Below are positions 42,456 through 52,093 of a stretch of DNA of 64,000 nt, piece by piece (positions within the stretch are counted from its first letter, which is position 1; the number at the start of each line of letters is the position of its first letter). Under the pieces are notes generated by a model, which was not told where the DNA came from, did no database searches, and was given only the letters and a program-made list of their open reading frames with translations. Both the position numbers and the translations under genes were made by a program. This stretch comes from Streptomyces goshikiensis (GTDB lineage: Bacteria; Actinomycetota; Actinomycetes; Streptomycetales; Streptomycetaceae). The stretch spans positions 496,001 to 560,000 of the forward strand of contig NZ_BMVE01000001.1 of NCBI RefSeq assembly GCF_014650555.1, written 5' to 3'.

Positions 42456-43262
42456 ATGCCCGAGTATGACGATGATCTGCGCCTTGCCCTCGAACTCGCC
42501 GACGCGGCGGACGCCGCCACGACGCGGCGTTTCCGCGCCCTCGACCTCAAGGTCGAGACCAAGCCGGACATGACGCCGGTGAGCGAGGCCGACCGGGCCG
42601 CGGAGGAGATCATCCGGGCCGGGATCCTGGCCGCGCGGCCGGACGACGCCATCCTGGGCGAGGAGTACGGCCTGGAGGGCTCCGGCCCGCGCCGCTGGGT
42701 CGTGGACCCCATCGACGGTACGAAGAACTACGTGCGCGGCGTCCCCGTCTGGGCGACCCTGATCTCCCTGATGGCCGAGGGCGCGGACGGGGTCTTCCGT
42801 CCCGTGGTCGGCGTGGTCTCCGCGCCGGCGCTCGGCCGCCGCTGGTGGGCGGCGCAGGGCGGGGGCGCGTTCGCGGGCGGCGCGCTGGGCGGCGACCCGG
42901 TGCGGCTCGGCGTCTCGAAGGTGGGCTCCCTGGGCGACGCCTCCTTCGCGTACTCCTCGCTGACCGGCTGGGAGGAGCAGGGCCGGCTCCCCGGGTTCCT
43001 GGAGCTGACCCGGGCCTGCTGGCGCACGCGGGGGTACGGCGACTTCTGGCCGTACATGATGGTCGCGGAGGGCTCGCTGGACCTGTGCGCCGAGCCGGAG
43101 CTGAACCTGTGGGACATGGCGGCCCTCGCGGTCGTGGTCCAGGAGGCGGGCGGCCGTTTCACCAGCCTGGACGGGGCCGACGGGGTGGACGGCGGCAACG
43201 CGGCGGCGTCCAACGGGCTGCTGCACGAGGAGATGCTGGGGCACCTGCGCCCGCGCGCCTGA
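42456..43262 (+). CDS. hisN: Histidinol-phosphatase, inositol-monophosphatase family (HisN)
   Basis: A 268-aa Mg-dependent phosphatase. The metal-binding motifs are GEEYG (about 68-72), DPIDGTKNYVRG (near 86-97) and WDMAALAVVVQEAGG near 220-234. The YVRGVPVWATLI region and overall size match actinobacterial HisN, which removes phosphate from histidinol phosphate in histidine synthesis. Related inositol monophosphatases share these motifs, so the substrate is by subfamily resemblance. ATG 42456 follows a modest purine-rich site. It is divergent from the TetR gene across 134 bp. Confidence 0.85.
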   Translation: MPEYDDDLRLALELADAADAATTRRFRALDLKVETKPDMTPVSEADRAAEEIIRAGILAARPDDAILGEEYGLEGSGPRRWVVDPIDGTKNYVRGVPVWATLISLMAEGADGVFRPVVGVVSAPALGRRWWAAQGGGAFAGGALGGDPVRLGVSKVGSLGDASFAYSSLTGWEEQGRLPGFLELTRACWRTRGYGDFWPYMMVAEGSLDLCAEPELNLWDMAALAVVVQEAGGRFTSLDGADGVDGGNAAASNGLLHEEMLGHLRPRA

Positions 43263-43430
43263 CGCGCGGCCCGTGCGCTCCCTTGGCACGCGCGTGCCGA
43301 GCGCGTGCTGAGCGCGCCCTCTTGATGACCCTCCGTGTTCGTGGGAATCTGAGGATCCGCCCGCTTGTGCGCTTGTGAAGCCCTTCTCTAAGTGCGAGGC
43401 GGACGGCTCACCCAGGAGGTGGCTCCCTTC

Positions 43431-43826
43431 ATGCTCGTCCGCGACGCCATGAGCACCGTGATCCTCACCCTCGGACCCGCCCATTCCCTCCGTCAGGCGG
43501 CCTGCCTGATGTCCGGCCGGCGCGTCGGCGCCGCCGTCGTCCTCGATCCCGAACACAGCGGCATCGGCATCCTGACCGAGCGCGACATCCTCAACTCGAT
43601 CGGCGCCGGCCACGATCCCGACCGGGAGTCCGTGGGCGCCCACACCACCAACAACGTCGTCTTCTGCACCCCGGAGGCAACGCTCCAGGAAGCCGCCGAG
43701 GCCATGGCGCACGGCGGCTTCCGGCACCTGATCGTGCTGGAGGACGGCGGCCCGGTGGGCATCGTCTCCGTACGCGACATCATCCGCTGCTGGGTACCCG
43801 CCCGGCGCAGCCGCGTGGCCGCGTAG
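43431..43826 (+). CDS. CBS-domain protein
   Basis: A 131-aa protein consisting of two CBS domains: residues 2-62 (VRDAMSTVILTLGPAHSLRQAACLMSGRRVGAAVVLDPEHSGIGILTERDIL) and 70-128 (CTPEATLQEAAEAMAHGGFRHLIVLEDGGPVGIVSVRDIIRCWVP). CBS pairs bind adenosine nucleotides. Such stand-alone pairs are common in Streptomyces and may sense energy state. ATG 43431 follows AGGAGGT with good spacing and begins at the domain; the earlier GTG at 43392 would add residues upstream of the ribosome-binding site. No partner gene is adjacent; a terminator follows. Confidence 0.9.
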   Translation: MLVRDAMSTVILTLGPAHSLRQAACLMSGRRVGAAVVLDPEHSGIGILTERDILNSIGAGHDPDRESVGAHTTNNVVFCTPEATLQEAAEAMAHGGFRHLIVLEDGGPVGIVSVRDIIRCWVPARRSRVAA

Positions 43827-43857
43827 CCGCCCGGCGCCTGGCCGCCTGACCGCGCAG

Positions 43858-43896
43858 GCCGAGGGGCCGGACCCCGGGCGGGTCCGGCCCCTCGGC
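43858..43896. terminator. Bidirectional terminator between CBS gene and catalase
   Basis: GCCGAGGGGCCGGACCC pairs perfectly with GGGTCCGGCCCCTCGGC over a 5-nt loop, in the 89-bp gap between two convergent genes. Confidence 0.88.
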
Positions 43897-43915
43897 CCTC
43901 GGCGCGTGCGGATGC

Positions 43916-45385
43916 TCAGCCGCGGAGGGCCTGGACCGCGGCCTCCAGACGCTTGCCGAAGTCCCCGTCGGCCTGACGGAAGTTGTCGATCGCCCGCTCG
44001 GCGATGTCGTCGCGGGAGACCTTGGCGATGAACCCGGACAGGTTCTCGACCAGGCGCGACTTCTCCTCCTCGGACATCAGCCGGTAGAGGTCGCCCGCCT
44101 GCACGAAGTCGGTGTCCTCGGAGTGCGCCGGGGCGGCGTGGTCGCCCGTACCGCCGGTGACCGCGATGGGCTGCCACAGCGGACGGTCGCTCTGGAACGG
44201 GCCGCCGAAGCTGTTCGGCTCGTAGTTCTTCGCGCCCTTGTGGCGGCCGTCGTAGAGGGCGCCGTCGCGGGAGTGGGTGCGCGCCTCGGTGGCGTGCGGG
44301 CGGTTCACCGGCAGGTGGTCGGCGTTGATGCCGACGCGGTAGCGGTGGGCGTCGCCGTACGCGAAGAGCCGGCCCTGGAGCATCTTGTCCGGGGAGGGAC
44401 CGATGCCGGGGACGAAGTGCGCCGGGGAGAAGACGCTCTGCTCGACCTCGGCGAAGACGTTCTCCGGGTTGCGGTTGAGCTCCAGCTTGCCGATCTCGAT
44501 CGGCGGGTAGTCCTCGTGCGGCCACACCTTGGTGAGGTCGAACGGGTTGAACCGGTACTGGGCCGCCTCGGCCGCCGGCATGATCTGGACCTGCACGGTC
44601 CAGCTCGGGAAGTCGCCGCGCTCGATGGACTCGCGCAGGTCGCGCTGGTGGGAGTCCGGGTCCTCGCCTGCGAGGACGTTGGCCTCGGCCTGGGTGAGGT
44701 TCTTGATGCCCTGGTCGGTCTTGAAGTGGTACTTGACCCAGAAGACCTCGCCCGCCTCGTTGTTCCACTGGAACGTGTGCGAGCCGTAGCCGTTCATGTG
44801 GCGGTAGGAGGCGGGGATGCCGCGGTCGCCGAAGAGCCAGGTCACCTGGTGGGTGGACTCGGGGCTCAGGCCCCAGAAGTCCCACACGTTGTCGGCTTCC
44901 TGCGAGCCCGTGTACGGGTCGCGCTTCTGGGTGTGGATGAAGTCAGGGAACTTGATGGCGTCCTTGATGAAGAACACCGGGGTGTTGTTGCCGACGAGGT
45001 CGTAGTTGCCCTCCTCGGTGTAGAACTTCAGCGCCCAGCCGCGGGGGTCGCGCACGGCGTCGGCCGAGCCGAGGTTGCCTGCGACGGTGGAGAAGCGCAG
45101 GAAGGTCTCGGTCTCCTTGCCGACCTCGGACAGGAACTTCGCGCGGGTCCACTGGGAGACGTCCCGGGTCAGCGTGAAGGTGCCGTACGCACCGGCGCCG
45201 CGGGCGTGCACCACGCGCTCCGGGATGCGCTCGCGGTTGAAGTGGGCGAGCTTTTCGAGGAGCAGCTGGTCCTGGACGAGAACGGGCCCGCCGATGCCGG
45301 CGGTCTCGCTGTTCTGGTTGTCTGCGACCGGAGCCCCGGCCTCCGTGGTGAGCGGTCCCTGCGTCACGTGCGCCTCCTGCGTCAT
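43916..45385 (-). CDS. katA: Monofunctional haem catalase
   Basis: A 489-aa clade 3 type catalase that splits H2O2. From ATG 45385 ([11 protein letters not shown]) the distal His is H60 ([14 protein letters not shown]). The segments [63 protein letters not shown] and [14 protein letters not shown] (with the proximal Tyr) are canonical. It is divergent from the CatR gene, with a palindrome between them, the usual Streptomyces catalase-CatR arrangement. A longer start at 45400 is possible but has a weaker context. Confidence 0.96.
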   Translation of the reverse strand: MTQEAHVTQGPLTTEAGAPVADNQNSETAGIGGPVLVQDQLLLEKLAHFNRERIPERVVHARGAGAYGTFTLTRDVSQWTRAKFLSEVGKETETFLRFSTVAGNLGSADAVRDPRGWALKFYTEEGNYDLVGNNTPVFFIKDAIKFPDFIHTQKRDPYTGSQEADNVWDFWGLSPESTHQVTWLFGDRGIPASYRHMNGYGSHTFQWNNEAGEVFWVKYHFKTDQGIKNLTQAEANVLAGEDPDSHQRDLRESIERGDFPSWTVQVQIMPAAEAAQYRFNPFDLTKVWPHEDYPPIEIGKLELNRNPENVFAEVEQSVFSPAHFVPGIGPSPDKMLQGRLFAYGDAHRYRVGINADHLPVNRPHATEARTHSRDGALYDGRHKGAKNYEPNSFGGPFQSDRPLWQPIAVTGGTGDHAAPAHSEDTDFVQAGDLYRLMSEEEKSRLVENLSGFIAKVSRDDIAERAIDNFRQADGDFGKRLEAAVQALRG

Positions 45386-45436
45386 TCCTGCCACCTGCAC
45401 CTGTCCTTGGCGTGTGCCGTAATCGATCCTACGATG

Positions 45437-45451
45437 GACTTTGTCTAAGTC
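45437..45451. promoter_or_regulatory. Probable CatR (Fur-family) operator
   Basis: GACTT-TGTCT-AAGTC is a perfect 5-bp-arm inverted repeat in an AT-rich patch (TTTGTCTAAGTCAAGC) between the divergent catalase and catR genes. Fur-family regulators typically bind such A/T-rich dyads. Confidence 0.6.
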
Positions 45452-45519
45452 AAGCTGGTATCCAATTCCACACTGCTTCGACTTCTACACGGGATCGCCG
45501 CGCTGTTAGGCTGGCGGGT

Positions 45520-45930
45520 ATGAGTGACCTGCTGGAACGACTTCGCGGACGCGGATGGCGCATGACCGCACAACGGCGCGTCGTGGCCGAGGTGCTCGAC
45601 GGTGACCACGTACACCTGACGGCCGACGAGGTGCACGCGCGCGCCGTGGCCAAGCTGCCGGAGATCTCCCGGGCGACGGTCTACAACACGCTCGGCGAGC
45701 TCGTGACCCTCGGCGAGGTCCTGGAGGTGTCCACGGACCGGCGCGCGAAGCGGTACGACCCGAACGCGCACCGCCCGCACCAGCACCTGGTCTGCGCCAA
45801 GTGCGGCGCGATCCGAGACGTCCACCCGGCCGGCAACCCGCTGGCCGACCTCCCCGACTCGGAGCGCTTCGGCTTCACGGTGTCGGGCGTCGAGATGACG
45901 TACCGCGGCCTCTGCCCGAACTGCGCGTAG
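45520..45930 (+). CDS. catR: CatR, Fur/PerR-family peroxide repressor
   Basis: A 136-aa Fur-family regulator. The N-terminal winged helix spans LLERLRGRGWRMTAQRRVVAEVLDGDHVHLTADEVHARAVAKLPEISRATVYNTLGELVTLGEV. The dimerisation and metal half holds HRPHQHLVCAKCGAIRDV and the final CPNC; the two CxxC pairs form the structural zinc site, and the His-rich part the regulatory metal site. CatR represses the adjacent catalase gene and itself until peroxide oxidises it (known for S. coelicolor). ATG 45520 begins the standard MSDLLERLR. A strong terminator follows. Confidence 0.94.
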   Translation: MSDLLERLRGRGWRMTAQRRVVAEVLDGDHVHLTADEVHARAVAKLPEISRATVYNTLGELVTLGEVLEVSTDRRAKRYDPNAHRPHQHLVCAKCGAIRDVHPAGNPLADLPDSERFGFTVSGVEMTYRGLCPNCA

Positions 45931-45956
45931 CGCCTGGCCGCCGAGCACGCGAAAAA

Positions 45957-45986
45957 GGGCCCCGGGAGCGATCGCTCCCGGGGCCC
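45957..45986 (+). terminator. Terminator after catR
   Basis: A 30-bp perfect palindrome, GGGCCCCGGGAGCGA followed by its exact complement, preceded by an A-tract, begins 26 bp after the catR stop. Confidence 0.88.
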
Positions 45987-46010
45987 CTTCGTGCCGCCCG
46001 ACTTCTCACG

Positions 46011-46038
46011 GGCCAAATTTCCACGGCCAAATTTCCAC
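46011..46038. repeat. Perfect 14-bp tandem duplication
   Basis: GGCCAAATTTCCAC occurs twice head to tail and is followed by a third partial unit, GGGCCAA. It sits between the catR terminator and the tRNA terminator and is notably AT-rich for this genome. Confidence 0.85.
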
Positions 46039-46048
46039 GGGCCAACGA

Positions 46049-46083
46049 CTCAGGGCCCGGATCCATTGGATCCGGGCCCTGAG
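46049..46083 (-). terminator. Terminator of tRNA-fMet copy 1
   Basis: CTCAGGGCCCGGATCCA and its exact complement form a 17-bp stem, 9 bp beyond the 3' end of the leftward tRNA gene. Confidence 0.85.
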
Positions 46084-46091
46084 TACTTCAG

Positions 46092-46165
46092 TAGCGGGGA
46101 CAGGATTTGAACCTGCGACCTCTGGGTTATGAGCCCAGCGAGCTACCGAGCTGCTCCACCCCGCG
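46092..46165 (-). tRNA. Initiator tRNA-fMet (CAT), copy 1
   Basis: Read on the minus strand the 74-nt gene begins CGCGGGGTGGAGCAGCTCGG, has anticodon loop CTCATAA within the stem CTGGG/CCCAG, and T-arm GGTTCAAATCC. The three consecutive G-C pairs of the anticodon stem (GGG/CCC) and the unpaired C1-T72 end identify an initiator rather than elongator methionine tRNA. CCA is not encoded. Confidence 0.96.
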
Positions 46166-46279
46166 TCGGTAAACCCAACTGTACGGGGACGCTGCCAGCA
46201 GATGCAAATCGCTTAACGGACGGCATCCGGGCAGGCCAGGCGGGCGGCAGGCCGGCCGGCCGGGCCGGCAGCAGCCGGC

Positions 46280-48136
46280 TCAGGCCGAGAGTTCCTCCGC
46301 CAGCGCGTCGCGCAACCGGGCGGCCCGCTCCGAGACCTCGGCCGGCCCCAGCTCCATGGCCCGCACGCACCACTTCTGCCCCTCCGCCAGGTCCCCGTGC
46401 CGCGCCGCCAGCAGCCCCAGCCGCAGCGCGGCCCGGCCGTGCCCGGCCACCGCCGCCCGGGTCCACCACAGGGCCGCCTCCGGCTCGTTCCCCTCCCGGG
46501 CCAGCAGCAGCCCCAGGTTGAACGCCCCGTTGCGGGAGCCGGCCTCCGCCGCCTCCCGGTACCACCGCGCCGCGACCGCCAGGTCGCCCCGCGCGGCGGC
46601 CAGCATCCCGACCCGGACCTGCGCCCGCCGGTGCCCCTGCTCGGCCGCCCGCTCGTACCACTCCTCGCTCTCGGTGCGCGCGACGCCGCCCGCGGGCTCG
46701 CCCAGCGCCACCGGCTCCGGCGCCGGGGCCAGCGACTCCAGCAGGGAGGCCAGCCGGAACGCGGCCTCCGCACTGCCGCCGCCCGCCGCGCACCGCAGGT
46801 GCCGCTCGGCGGCGCGCTCCTCCCCGTCCCGGACCAGCGCGATCCCGACCTGGAGCGCCGCGTCGGTGTGCCCGGCCGACGCGGCCCGCTCGTACCACTT
46901 CAGCGCCGTCCGGTCCTCGTCGCGACTGGCGAACAGGATGCCGAGGTTGAACGCGGCGTCGACGCTCCCCGCCTCCGCCGCCTTGGAGAACCACGGCTCC
47001 GCGCCCGCCGCGTCGCCGCCCTGGAGGAGCAGGATCGCCAGCGCGTTGGCGGCCTCGCGGTGCCCCGCGTACGCCGCGCGCCGGTACCACTGCTCGGCCT
47101 GCGCGGTCCGCTCCTGCGCCGCGCACAGCAGCGCGAGGTTGTACGCCCCGTTCTGGTCGCCCGCGTCCATCGCGGCCCGGTACCAGCGCTCGGCGGTCTG
47201 GGTCTCCCCGCGCGCCGCGTGCAGGGCGCCCAGCGCGTTCGCCGCATTGCCGTCGCCGTCCTGCGCGGCCCGGTGCCACCAGGCGGCCGCGCTCTCCTCG
47301 TCCCCGGCGTCGCGCAGCAGGAAACCGAGCGCGCACGCCGCGCGCGCCTCGCCCTGCTTGGCGGAGGTCAGGTACCAGCGCCCGGCCTCCTTCAGCTCGC
47401 CGCGCGCCTCCAGCAGCGCGCCCAGGTGCAGCGCGGCGCGCCGGTGCCCGCGCGCGGCGGCCTGTCTGTACCACTGTTCGGCCTCGGCCGGGTCGCCCTT
47501 GCGCAGGTGCCGGGCCAGCCGGTACGCCGCTTCGCGGTGCCCCTGTTCGGCGGCGGCCCGGAACCACCGCTCGACGCCCTTGTCGCCGCGGTGCTCCAGC
47601 AGGTCGGCCAGCCCGTACGCGCCGAGCGCGTGGCCGGATTCCGCCGCCTGGCGCATCCAGTACTCGGCGGCCGGCTCGTCCCCCCGCTCGCGGTAGTGGC
47701 GGCCCAGCGCGTGCGCGGCCGGGGCGGATCCGGCGACGGCGGCGACCCGCCACCAGCCGGCCGCCTCGTCGGGGTAGCCGCGCTGGTGCAGGAGCACGCC
47801 CAGGTTGTTCGCGGCGGCGCGGTCCCCTTCCGCGGTGGCGCCGCGCAGGTAGGGCTCAGCCCCGGCCAGGTCGCCGCGGCGCAGCAGCAGGGCGCCGAGC
47901 ACGCTCATGGCACCCGCGTCCCCCTTGTCGGCGGCCACCCGGTGCCGGGCTTCGAGCTCGGCGTCGCTCGCCGCGTCCGCCTCGACGAACGCCTCATCCG
48001 CGAAATCCGCATCGGTCAGTGCGGTCTGCGCGTTAACGGTCTGAGCCTCCTCCACGGCACCCGCGTCCGGCTCGGCCTCCGCCCTCACAAACCGCCCTGT
48101 CTCCAGCAGAGTTGACCTGTCCCCCATAAATCCCAT
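46280..48136 (-). CDS. Sel1-like repeat protein
   Basis: A 618-aa soluble protein made of about 15 Sel1-like (TPR-related) repeats of ~35 residues from ~65 to the end. Each carries a variant of A..G....A..LG.L....GD...A..W...AA..GH, for example AAEYWMRQAAESGHALGAYGLADLLEHRGD. The first ~65 residues are acidic and unordered. There is no signal peptide or catalytic domain; such solenoids scaffold protein complexes. ATG 48136 is used with AGGTGA upstream; ATG 48127 is an alternative. The gene is flanked on both sides by identical initiator tRNA genes. Confidence 0.9.
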   Translation of the reverse strand: MGFMGDRSTLLETGRFVRAEAEPDAGAVEEAQTVNAQTALTDADFADEAFVEADAASDAELEARHRVAADKGDAGAMSVLGALLLRRGDLAGAEPYLRGATAEGDRAAANNLGVLLHQRGYPDEAAGWWRVAAVAGSAPAAHALGRHYRERGDEPAAEYWMRQAAESGHALGAYGLADLLEHRGDKGVERWFRAAAEQGHREAAYRLARHLRKGDPAEAEQWYRQAAARGHRRAALHLGALLEARGELKEAGRWYLTSAKQGEARAACALGFLLRDAGDEESAAAWWHRAAQDGDGNAANALGALHAARGETQTAERWYRAAMDAGDQNGAYNLALLCAAQERTAQAEQWYRRAAYAGHREAANALAILLLQGGDAAGAEPWFSKAAEAGSVDAAFNLGILFASRDEDRTALKWYERAASAGHTDAALQVGIALVRDGEERAAERHLRCAAGGGSAEAAFRLASLLESLAPAPEPVALGEPAGGVARTESEEWYERAAEQGHRRAQVRVGMLAAARGDLAVAARWYREAAEAGSRNGAFNLGLLLAREGNEPEAALWWTRAAVAGHGRAALRLGLLAARHGDLAEGQKWCVRAMELGPAEVSERAARLRDALAEELSA

Positions 48137-48302
48137 CGTCGCATCACCTGCTACCCGCGTACACCTGGTATGTCGCAGCCAGTGAGGTCACTACAGCGTT
48201 TTGTCGACATGCCCACAGGGAGACAAGTCAAACACGGTCTTGCCCCAACTCACCCGCCCCAGCTACCCCACGTCGTGAAACCACGTCCGCCCCGGACATG
48301 AC

Positions 48303-48332
48303 GAAGGCCCGGATCCCATGGATCCGGGCCTT
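48303..48332 (-). terminator. Terminator of tRNA-fMet copy 2
   Basis: GAAGGCCCGGATCC and its complement GGATCCGGGCCTTC with a 2-nt loop lie 9 bp past the tRNA 3' end, at the same distance as in copy 1 but with a partly different stem. Confidence 0.85.
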
Positions 48333-48341
48333 CATCTTCAG

Positions 48342-48415
48342 TAGCGGGGACAGGATTTGAACCTGCGACCTCTGGGTTATGAGCCCAGCGAGCTACCGAG
48401 CTGCTCCACCCCGCG
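48342..48415 (-). tRNA. Initiator tRNA-fMet (CAT), copy 2
   Basis: Identical over all 74 nt to the copy at 46092-46165, with the same initiator features. The identity extends a few bases into both flanks (TTCA before it and TCGGT after it on the plus strand). Confidence 0.96.
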
Positions 48416-48487
48416 TCGGTGAAACCACAGTATCACGACGCGGGACGGAGCCATTACCAAGGGACCGGCGGGCGGTCCAGCCCCGGC

Positions 48488-51364
48488 CTAGCCGCCCGTC
48501 TTGGGCGCCGTCGCCTTCGCCTCGGCCTCGATCGCCCGCTGCAGCGCGGCCTTGATCTCGTCCTGGGCCTTGCCGTAGGCCGCCCAGTCGCCGGCCTGAC
48601 GGGCCTTCTCGGCGGCGTCGATGGCCTTCGTCGCGTCGTCCAGGGCCGCCTTGACGGTCGGGTTCTGCGCGGTCGGCGGTGTGACGGTGCCCTCGCCCGG
48701 CGGCTGCTGCGGCGGCACGGGCGTGGTCGGCGCCTCGGCACCGAAGACCACGTTCAGCGCCTTGTCCAGGGTGTCCTCGAAGGCCGTCTGGTTGCCGTAG
48801 GTCACCAGCACCTTGCGCAGCAGCGGGTACTTCAGCGTGGAGCTGCGCACGTACACCGGCTCCACGTAGAGCATCCCGCCTTCGAGCGGTACCGCGAGCA
48901 GGTTCCCGTACTCGACCTCGGAGTCGCCACCGCGCAGCAGGCGGATGGATTCGGCGATCTTCGGTTCCGACTGGAACTTGCTCTGCACCTGCTTGGGGCC
49001 GTCGACGGGCTTGCTCGTCGGCAGCTTCAGGATTCTGATCTTCCCGTAATCCGGGGTGCCCGGATCCGCGTTGACCGCCATGTAGGCGCTCAGGTTGGGC
49101 CGCTCGTTCGGCGTGAACGTCGTGGTGAGCGAGAAGACCTGGTCCTTCTCCTGCTGGCCCGGCATCTTCATCGACAGGTAGTACGGCGGCAGCGCCGTAC
49201 CCGCCTTGGCCGTCGGGTCGTCCGGGACGGCCCAGGCCTCACTGCCGCTGAGGAAGGTCTGCGGGTCGGTGACGTGGTACCGGGTGAGCAGCTCGCGCTG
49301 GACCTTGAAGAGGTCCTGCGGGTAGCGCAGGTGGTCCATGAGCGCCTTGGAGATGTCGCTCTTGGGCTTCACGGTGCCCGGGAACGCCTTCATCCAGGTC
49401 TTCAGGACCGGGTCCTTGGTGTCCCACTGGTACAGGTTGACCGTGCCGTCATAGGCGTTGACGGTGGCCTTCACCGAGTTCCGGATGTAGTTGACCTGGT
49501 TCTCCTGCGCCACCACCGCGCGCTGGCTGTTGGTCAGCGAGTCCGCGGTCGTGTCGCCCAGCGTGGTGCGCGAGGCGTACGGGTAACCGTTCGTGGTCGT
49601 GTACGCGTCGACGATCCAGACGACCTTCCCGTCGACGACGGCCGGGTACGGCGCGCCGTCGATGGTCAGCCACGGCGCGACGGCCTCGACGCGCTCCTTG
49701 GGCGTGCGGTTGTACAGGATCCGCGAGCCCTCGCCGATGGCGCCCGAGTACAGGATCTGCGGCTCGCTGAAGGCGAGCGCGTACGCGGCGCGGTTGACCG
49801 GGTTGTCCAGGTTGACCCCGGACTTGCCCTGGTAGCTCGTCTCCTTCTCGCCCTTGTCGTCGGAGTAGTCGAGCTCCTTCTGCGGGCCGCCGACGATCGA
49901 GTACTGCTTCGTCCGCTCGCCGTAGTAGATGCGCTGCTCGAAGTCGGTGCCGAACATGCCCCTGGAGGGCAGGTCGGACTGGGTGAAGTCGGGGGCGCCG
50001 TCCTTCACGGTGGTGCCCTTGGCCGCGACCACGCCGTAGCCGTGCGTGTACTTGAAGTGGTCGTTGATCCAGTTGTTCTTCGGGATGCCGCCGATGTTCA
50101 GCTCACGGAGCCCGATGACGGTGTCCTGGCCGCTGTACCGGTCCACGGCGAGCGTGGACGGGAAGGCGTAGTAGCCCTTGACCTGCTGGAGCTGCTGGAA
50201 GGCCGGGGACACGATGTTCGGGTCGAGGAGCCGGACGCTGGCCGTGGTGTCGGCCGCCTGCCGCAGCTTGGTCTTGTCGTCCGTCTGCGGCACGCCCGGG
50301 TAGTCCGAGACCTCGGAGCCGGCGATCCCGTAGGCGTCGCGCGTCGCCTTGATGTTCTTCTGGACGTACGGGGATTCCTTGGCCTGCTCGTTCGGCTGGA
50401 CCTGGAACTTCTGCACGATCGCCGGGTAGAGCCCGCCGATCAGGATCGCCGAGAGCACCATCAGGCCGAAGCCGATGACCGGCAGCTGCCAGGCGCGGCG
50501 CCACAGCGTCGCGAAGAACAGCACGGCGCAGATCGCTGCGATCGCGACGAGGATCGTCTTGGCGGGCAGGTAGGCATTGGCGTCCACGTACCGCAGGCCG
50601 GTCCAGTTGTCGGCGGCCTTGAAGTCGCTGGACTTGACCGCCAGCCCGTACCGGTCGAGCCAGTACGCGACCGCCTTGAAGGCGACGAAGAGGCCGAGCA
50701 GCACCGACAGGTGCCCCGTCGCCGCGTCGGTGGCCCGGGCGCCCGGGCTGGTCACGCGCAGTCCGCCGTAGAGGTAGTGCACGACGGCGGCGGCGATCAC
50801 CGACAGGACGACCGCGGCGAAGCCGAAGCCGAGCAGGAAGCGGTACCAGGGCAGGTCGAACGTGTAGAACGACACGTCCATCTTGAACTGGGGGTCCTTC
50901 GTGCCGAAGGGCACCCCGTTCACATACATGAGCCAGGTCTTCCACTGGCCCGCCGCCGAGGCTCCCGCGATCATGCCGACGAGCGCGGCGATGCCCAGGA
51001 GCAGCCACCTCTTGTACGGCGCGATGCTCATCCGGTAACGGTCGAGGCTCTGCTGCTCCATCGACATCGCGCTGAGCGGCGGCCGCAGCCGGTACGCCAG
51101 CCAGATGTTGAGGCCCACGGCGCCCGCCATCAGCAGGCCGAAGACGGCGAACAGGCCGATCTTGGTCCACAGCGTGGTGGTGAAGACCACGGTGTAGTCC
51201 ACGGAGCGGAACCAGAGCCAGTCCGTCCAGAAGCCCGCGAACATGATGAACGCCATGGCCAGAACGGCCAGGACACCCAAGGTCATCAGCAGAGTGCGGG
51301 CACGCCGGGACGGGCGGCCGACTCTCATCCGTGGCCCCGAAGGGCCTCCGCCGCGGTCCGGCAT
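48488..51364 (-). CDS. UPF0182-family integral membrane protein
   Basis: A 958-aa protein. The N-terminal ~330 residues hold seven hydrophobic segments (from [23 protein letters not shown] onward). A large extracytoplasmic domain follows, with [31 protein letters not shown] and [13 protein letters not shown] segments typical of UPF0182/COG1615. The last ~80 residues are Pro-rich, then helical and charged. The family is nearly universal in actinobacteria but of unknown function. The start at ATG 51364 ([14 protein letters not shown]) is the common one for Streptomyces; a longer frame to 51439 adds 25 poorly supported residues. Divergent from the PPA1309 gene. Confidence 0.92.
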   Translation of the reverse strand: MPDRGGGPSGPRMRVGRPSRRARTLLMTLGVLAVLAMAFIMFAGFWTDWLWFRSVDYTVVFTTTLWTKIGLFAVFGLLMAGAVGLNIWLAYRLRPPLSAMSMEQQSLDRYRMSIAPYKRWLLLGIAALVGMIAGASAAGQWKTWLMYVNGVPFGTKDPQFKMDVSFYTFDLPWYRFLLGFGFAAVVLSVIAAAVVHYLYGGLRVTSPGARATDAATGHLSVLLGLFVAFKAVAYWLDRYGLAVKSSDFKAADNWTGLRYVDANAYLPAKTILVAIAAICAVLFFATLWRRAWQLPVIGFGLMVLSAILIGGLYPAIVQKFQVQPNEQAKESPYVQKNIKATRDAYGIAGSEVSDYPGVPQTDDKTKLRQAADTTASVRLLDPNIVSPAFQQLQQVKGYYAFPSTLAVDRYSGQDTVIGLRELNIGGIPKNNWINDHFKYTHGYGVVAAKGTTVKDGAPDFTQSDLPSRGMFGTDFEQRIYYGERTKQYSIVGGPQKELDYSDDKGEKETSYQGKSGVNLDNPVNRAAYALAFSEPQILYSGAIGEGSRILYNRTPKERVEAVAPWLTIDGAPYPAVVDGKVVWIVDAYTTTNGYPYASRTTLGDTTADSLTNSQRAVVAQENQVNYIRNSVKATVNAYDGTVNLYQWDTKDPVLKTWMKAFPGTVKPKSDISKALMDHLRYPQDLFKVQRELLTRYHVTDPQTFLSGSEAWAVPDDPTAKAGTALPPYYLSMKMPGQQEKDQVFSLTTTFTPNERPNLSAYMAVNADPGTPDYGKIRILKLPTSKPVDGPKQVQSKFQSEPKIAESIRLLRGGDSEVEYGNLLAVPLEGGMLYVEPVYVRSSTLKYPLLRKVLVTYGNQTAFEDTLDKALNVVFGAEAPTTPVPPQQPPGEGTVTPPTAQNPTVKAALDDATKAIDAAEKARQAGDWAAYGKAQDEIKAALQRAIEAEAKATAPKTGG

Positions 51365-51484
51365 CTGGAAAGCCAAGGTGCGCACCTCTGAAAGTCGCTG
51401 GGTCTCGTATTCAACGGGGCCCCCGATCGTAGGGCCCACTCATGCAACTTACTGAGGCTTTAGTCAGTTCCCGGTATCCGTCGG

Positions 51485-51492
51485 AAAGGAGG
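51485..51492 (+). promoter_or_regulatory. Strong Shine-Dalgarno of the PPA1309 gene
   Basis: AAAGGAGG lies 4 bp before ATG 51497 and 13 bp before ATG 51506; either of these starts could be used, with 51497 slightly close and 51506 slightly far. Confidence 0.6.
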
Positions 51493-51496
51493 CAGG

Positions 51497-52066
51497 ATGT
51501 TGTCCATGTCCAACGTTTCGCCTTCCCCCGGCACTCCCATGGCGGCCAGTCCGCTGACCCGTGCCTGCCTTGAGATCGACGAGTACGCGGCCGGCCTGGG
51601 CTGGGACCAGCCCGCCCGGCTGTTCGCCCTCGTCGACACCGCAAAGCTCCGCAGGCAGGAGCCGCGCCTGGCGAGCCAGCTCGGCCTCGACCAGGACGAC
51701 ACCGGCAAGTCCTCCCTCACCCCGATCGAGCAGGACAAGCTGCCGGCCGGGACCGCCCTCGACAAGTTCCTGGGCACGATCCAGTGGCCCCCGTCGGTCG
51801 CCGGCTGCGCGCTGACGGTGGAGCGGCTGATGCTGCCGCCGTCCGCGGAGGCCTCCGTACCGGAGGGGCTCAGTGACAAGCAGCTGGCGAAGTGGGTCGC
51901 CGGGCACCCGGAGCGCCAGGAGGTGCGGCTGACGGTGGCCGTCCTGCGCGACGGGTCGCGCGAGTCCGCCGTCCGGCTGCGCGAGAAGGACTCCTCCACC
52001 GAGGTGCTCACCGGCGGCGGCCTGGTGCCCGGGCTGGCGGAGGCACTGGCCGCGACCTTCTCGTAG
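51497..52066 (+). CDS. PPA1309-family conserved actinobacterial protein
   Basis: A 189-aa soluble protein recognised by PLTRACLEIDEYAAGLGWDQPARLFALVDTAKLRRQEPRLASQLGL, KFLGTIQWPPSVAGCALTVERLMLPP and RQEVRLTVAVLRDGSRESAVRL. Members are conserved across actinobacteria, usually beside the UPF0182 gene and the PDZ protease gene, as here, but no biochemical role is known. A Ser/Pro/Thr tail of ~18 residues precedes the core. It is convergent with the PDZ protease gene, 27 bp away. Confidence 0.88.
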   Translation: MLSMSNVSPSPGTPMAASPLTRACLEIDEYAAGLGWDQPARLFALVDTAKLRRQEPRLASQLGLDQDDTGKSSLTPIEQDKLPAGTALDKFLGTIQWPPSVAGCALTVERLMLPPSAEASVPEGLSDKQLAKWVAGHPERQEVRLTVAVLRDGSRESAVRLREKDSSTEVLTGGGLVPGLAEALAATFS

Positions 52067-52093
52067 GGCGCGCCGTACGGCCGTGGGGGCCGG

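Noticed and set aside
46092..48415. Integrative element between the two tRNA genes
   Set aside because: No integrase, excisionase or phage-like gene lies between the copies. The only gene is a chromosomal-type Sel1 protein with normal codon use, so it is kept as a recombination curiosity rather than a mobile element.
48419..51391. 990-codon open frame on the plus strand opposite the UPF0182 gene
   Set aside because: Shadow of a well-supported membrane protein. The translation has no hydrophobic pattern or domain and begins inside the tRNA flank.
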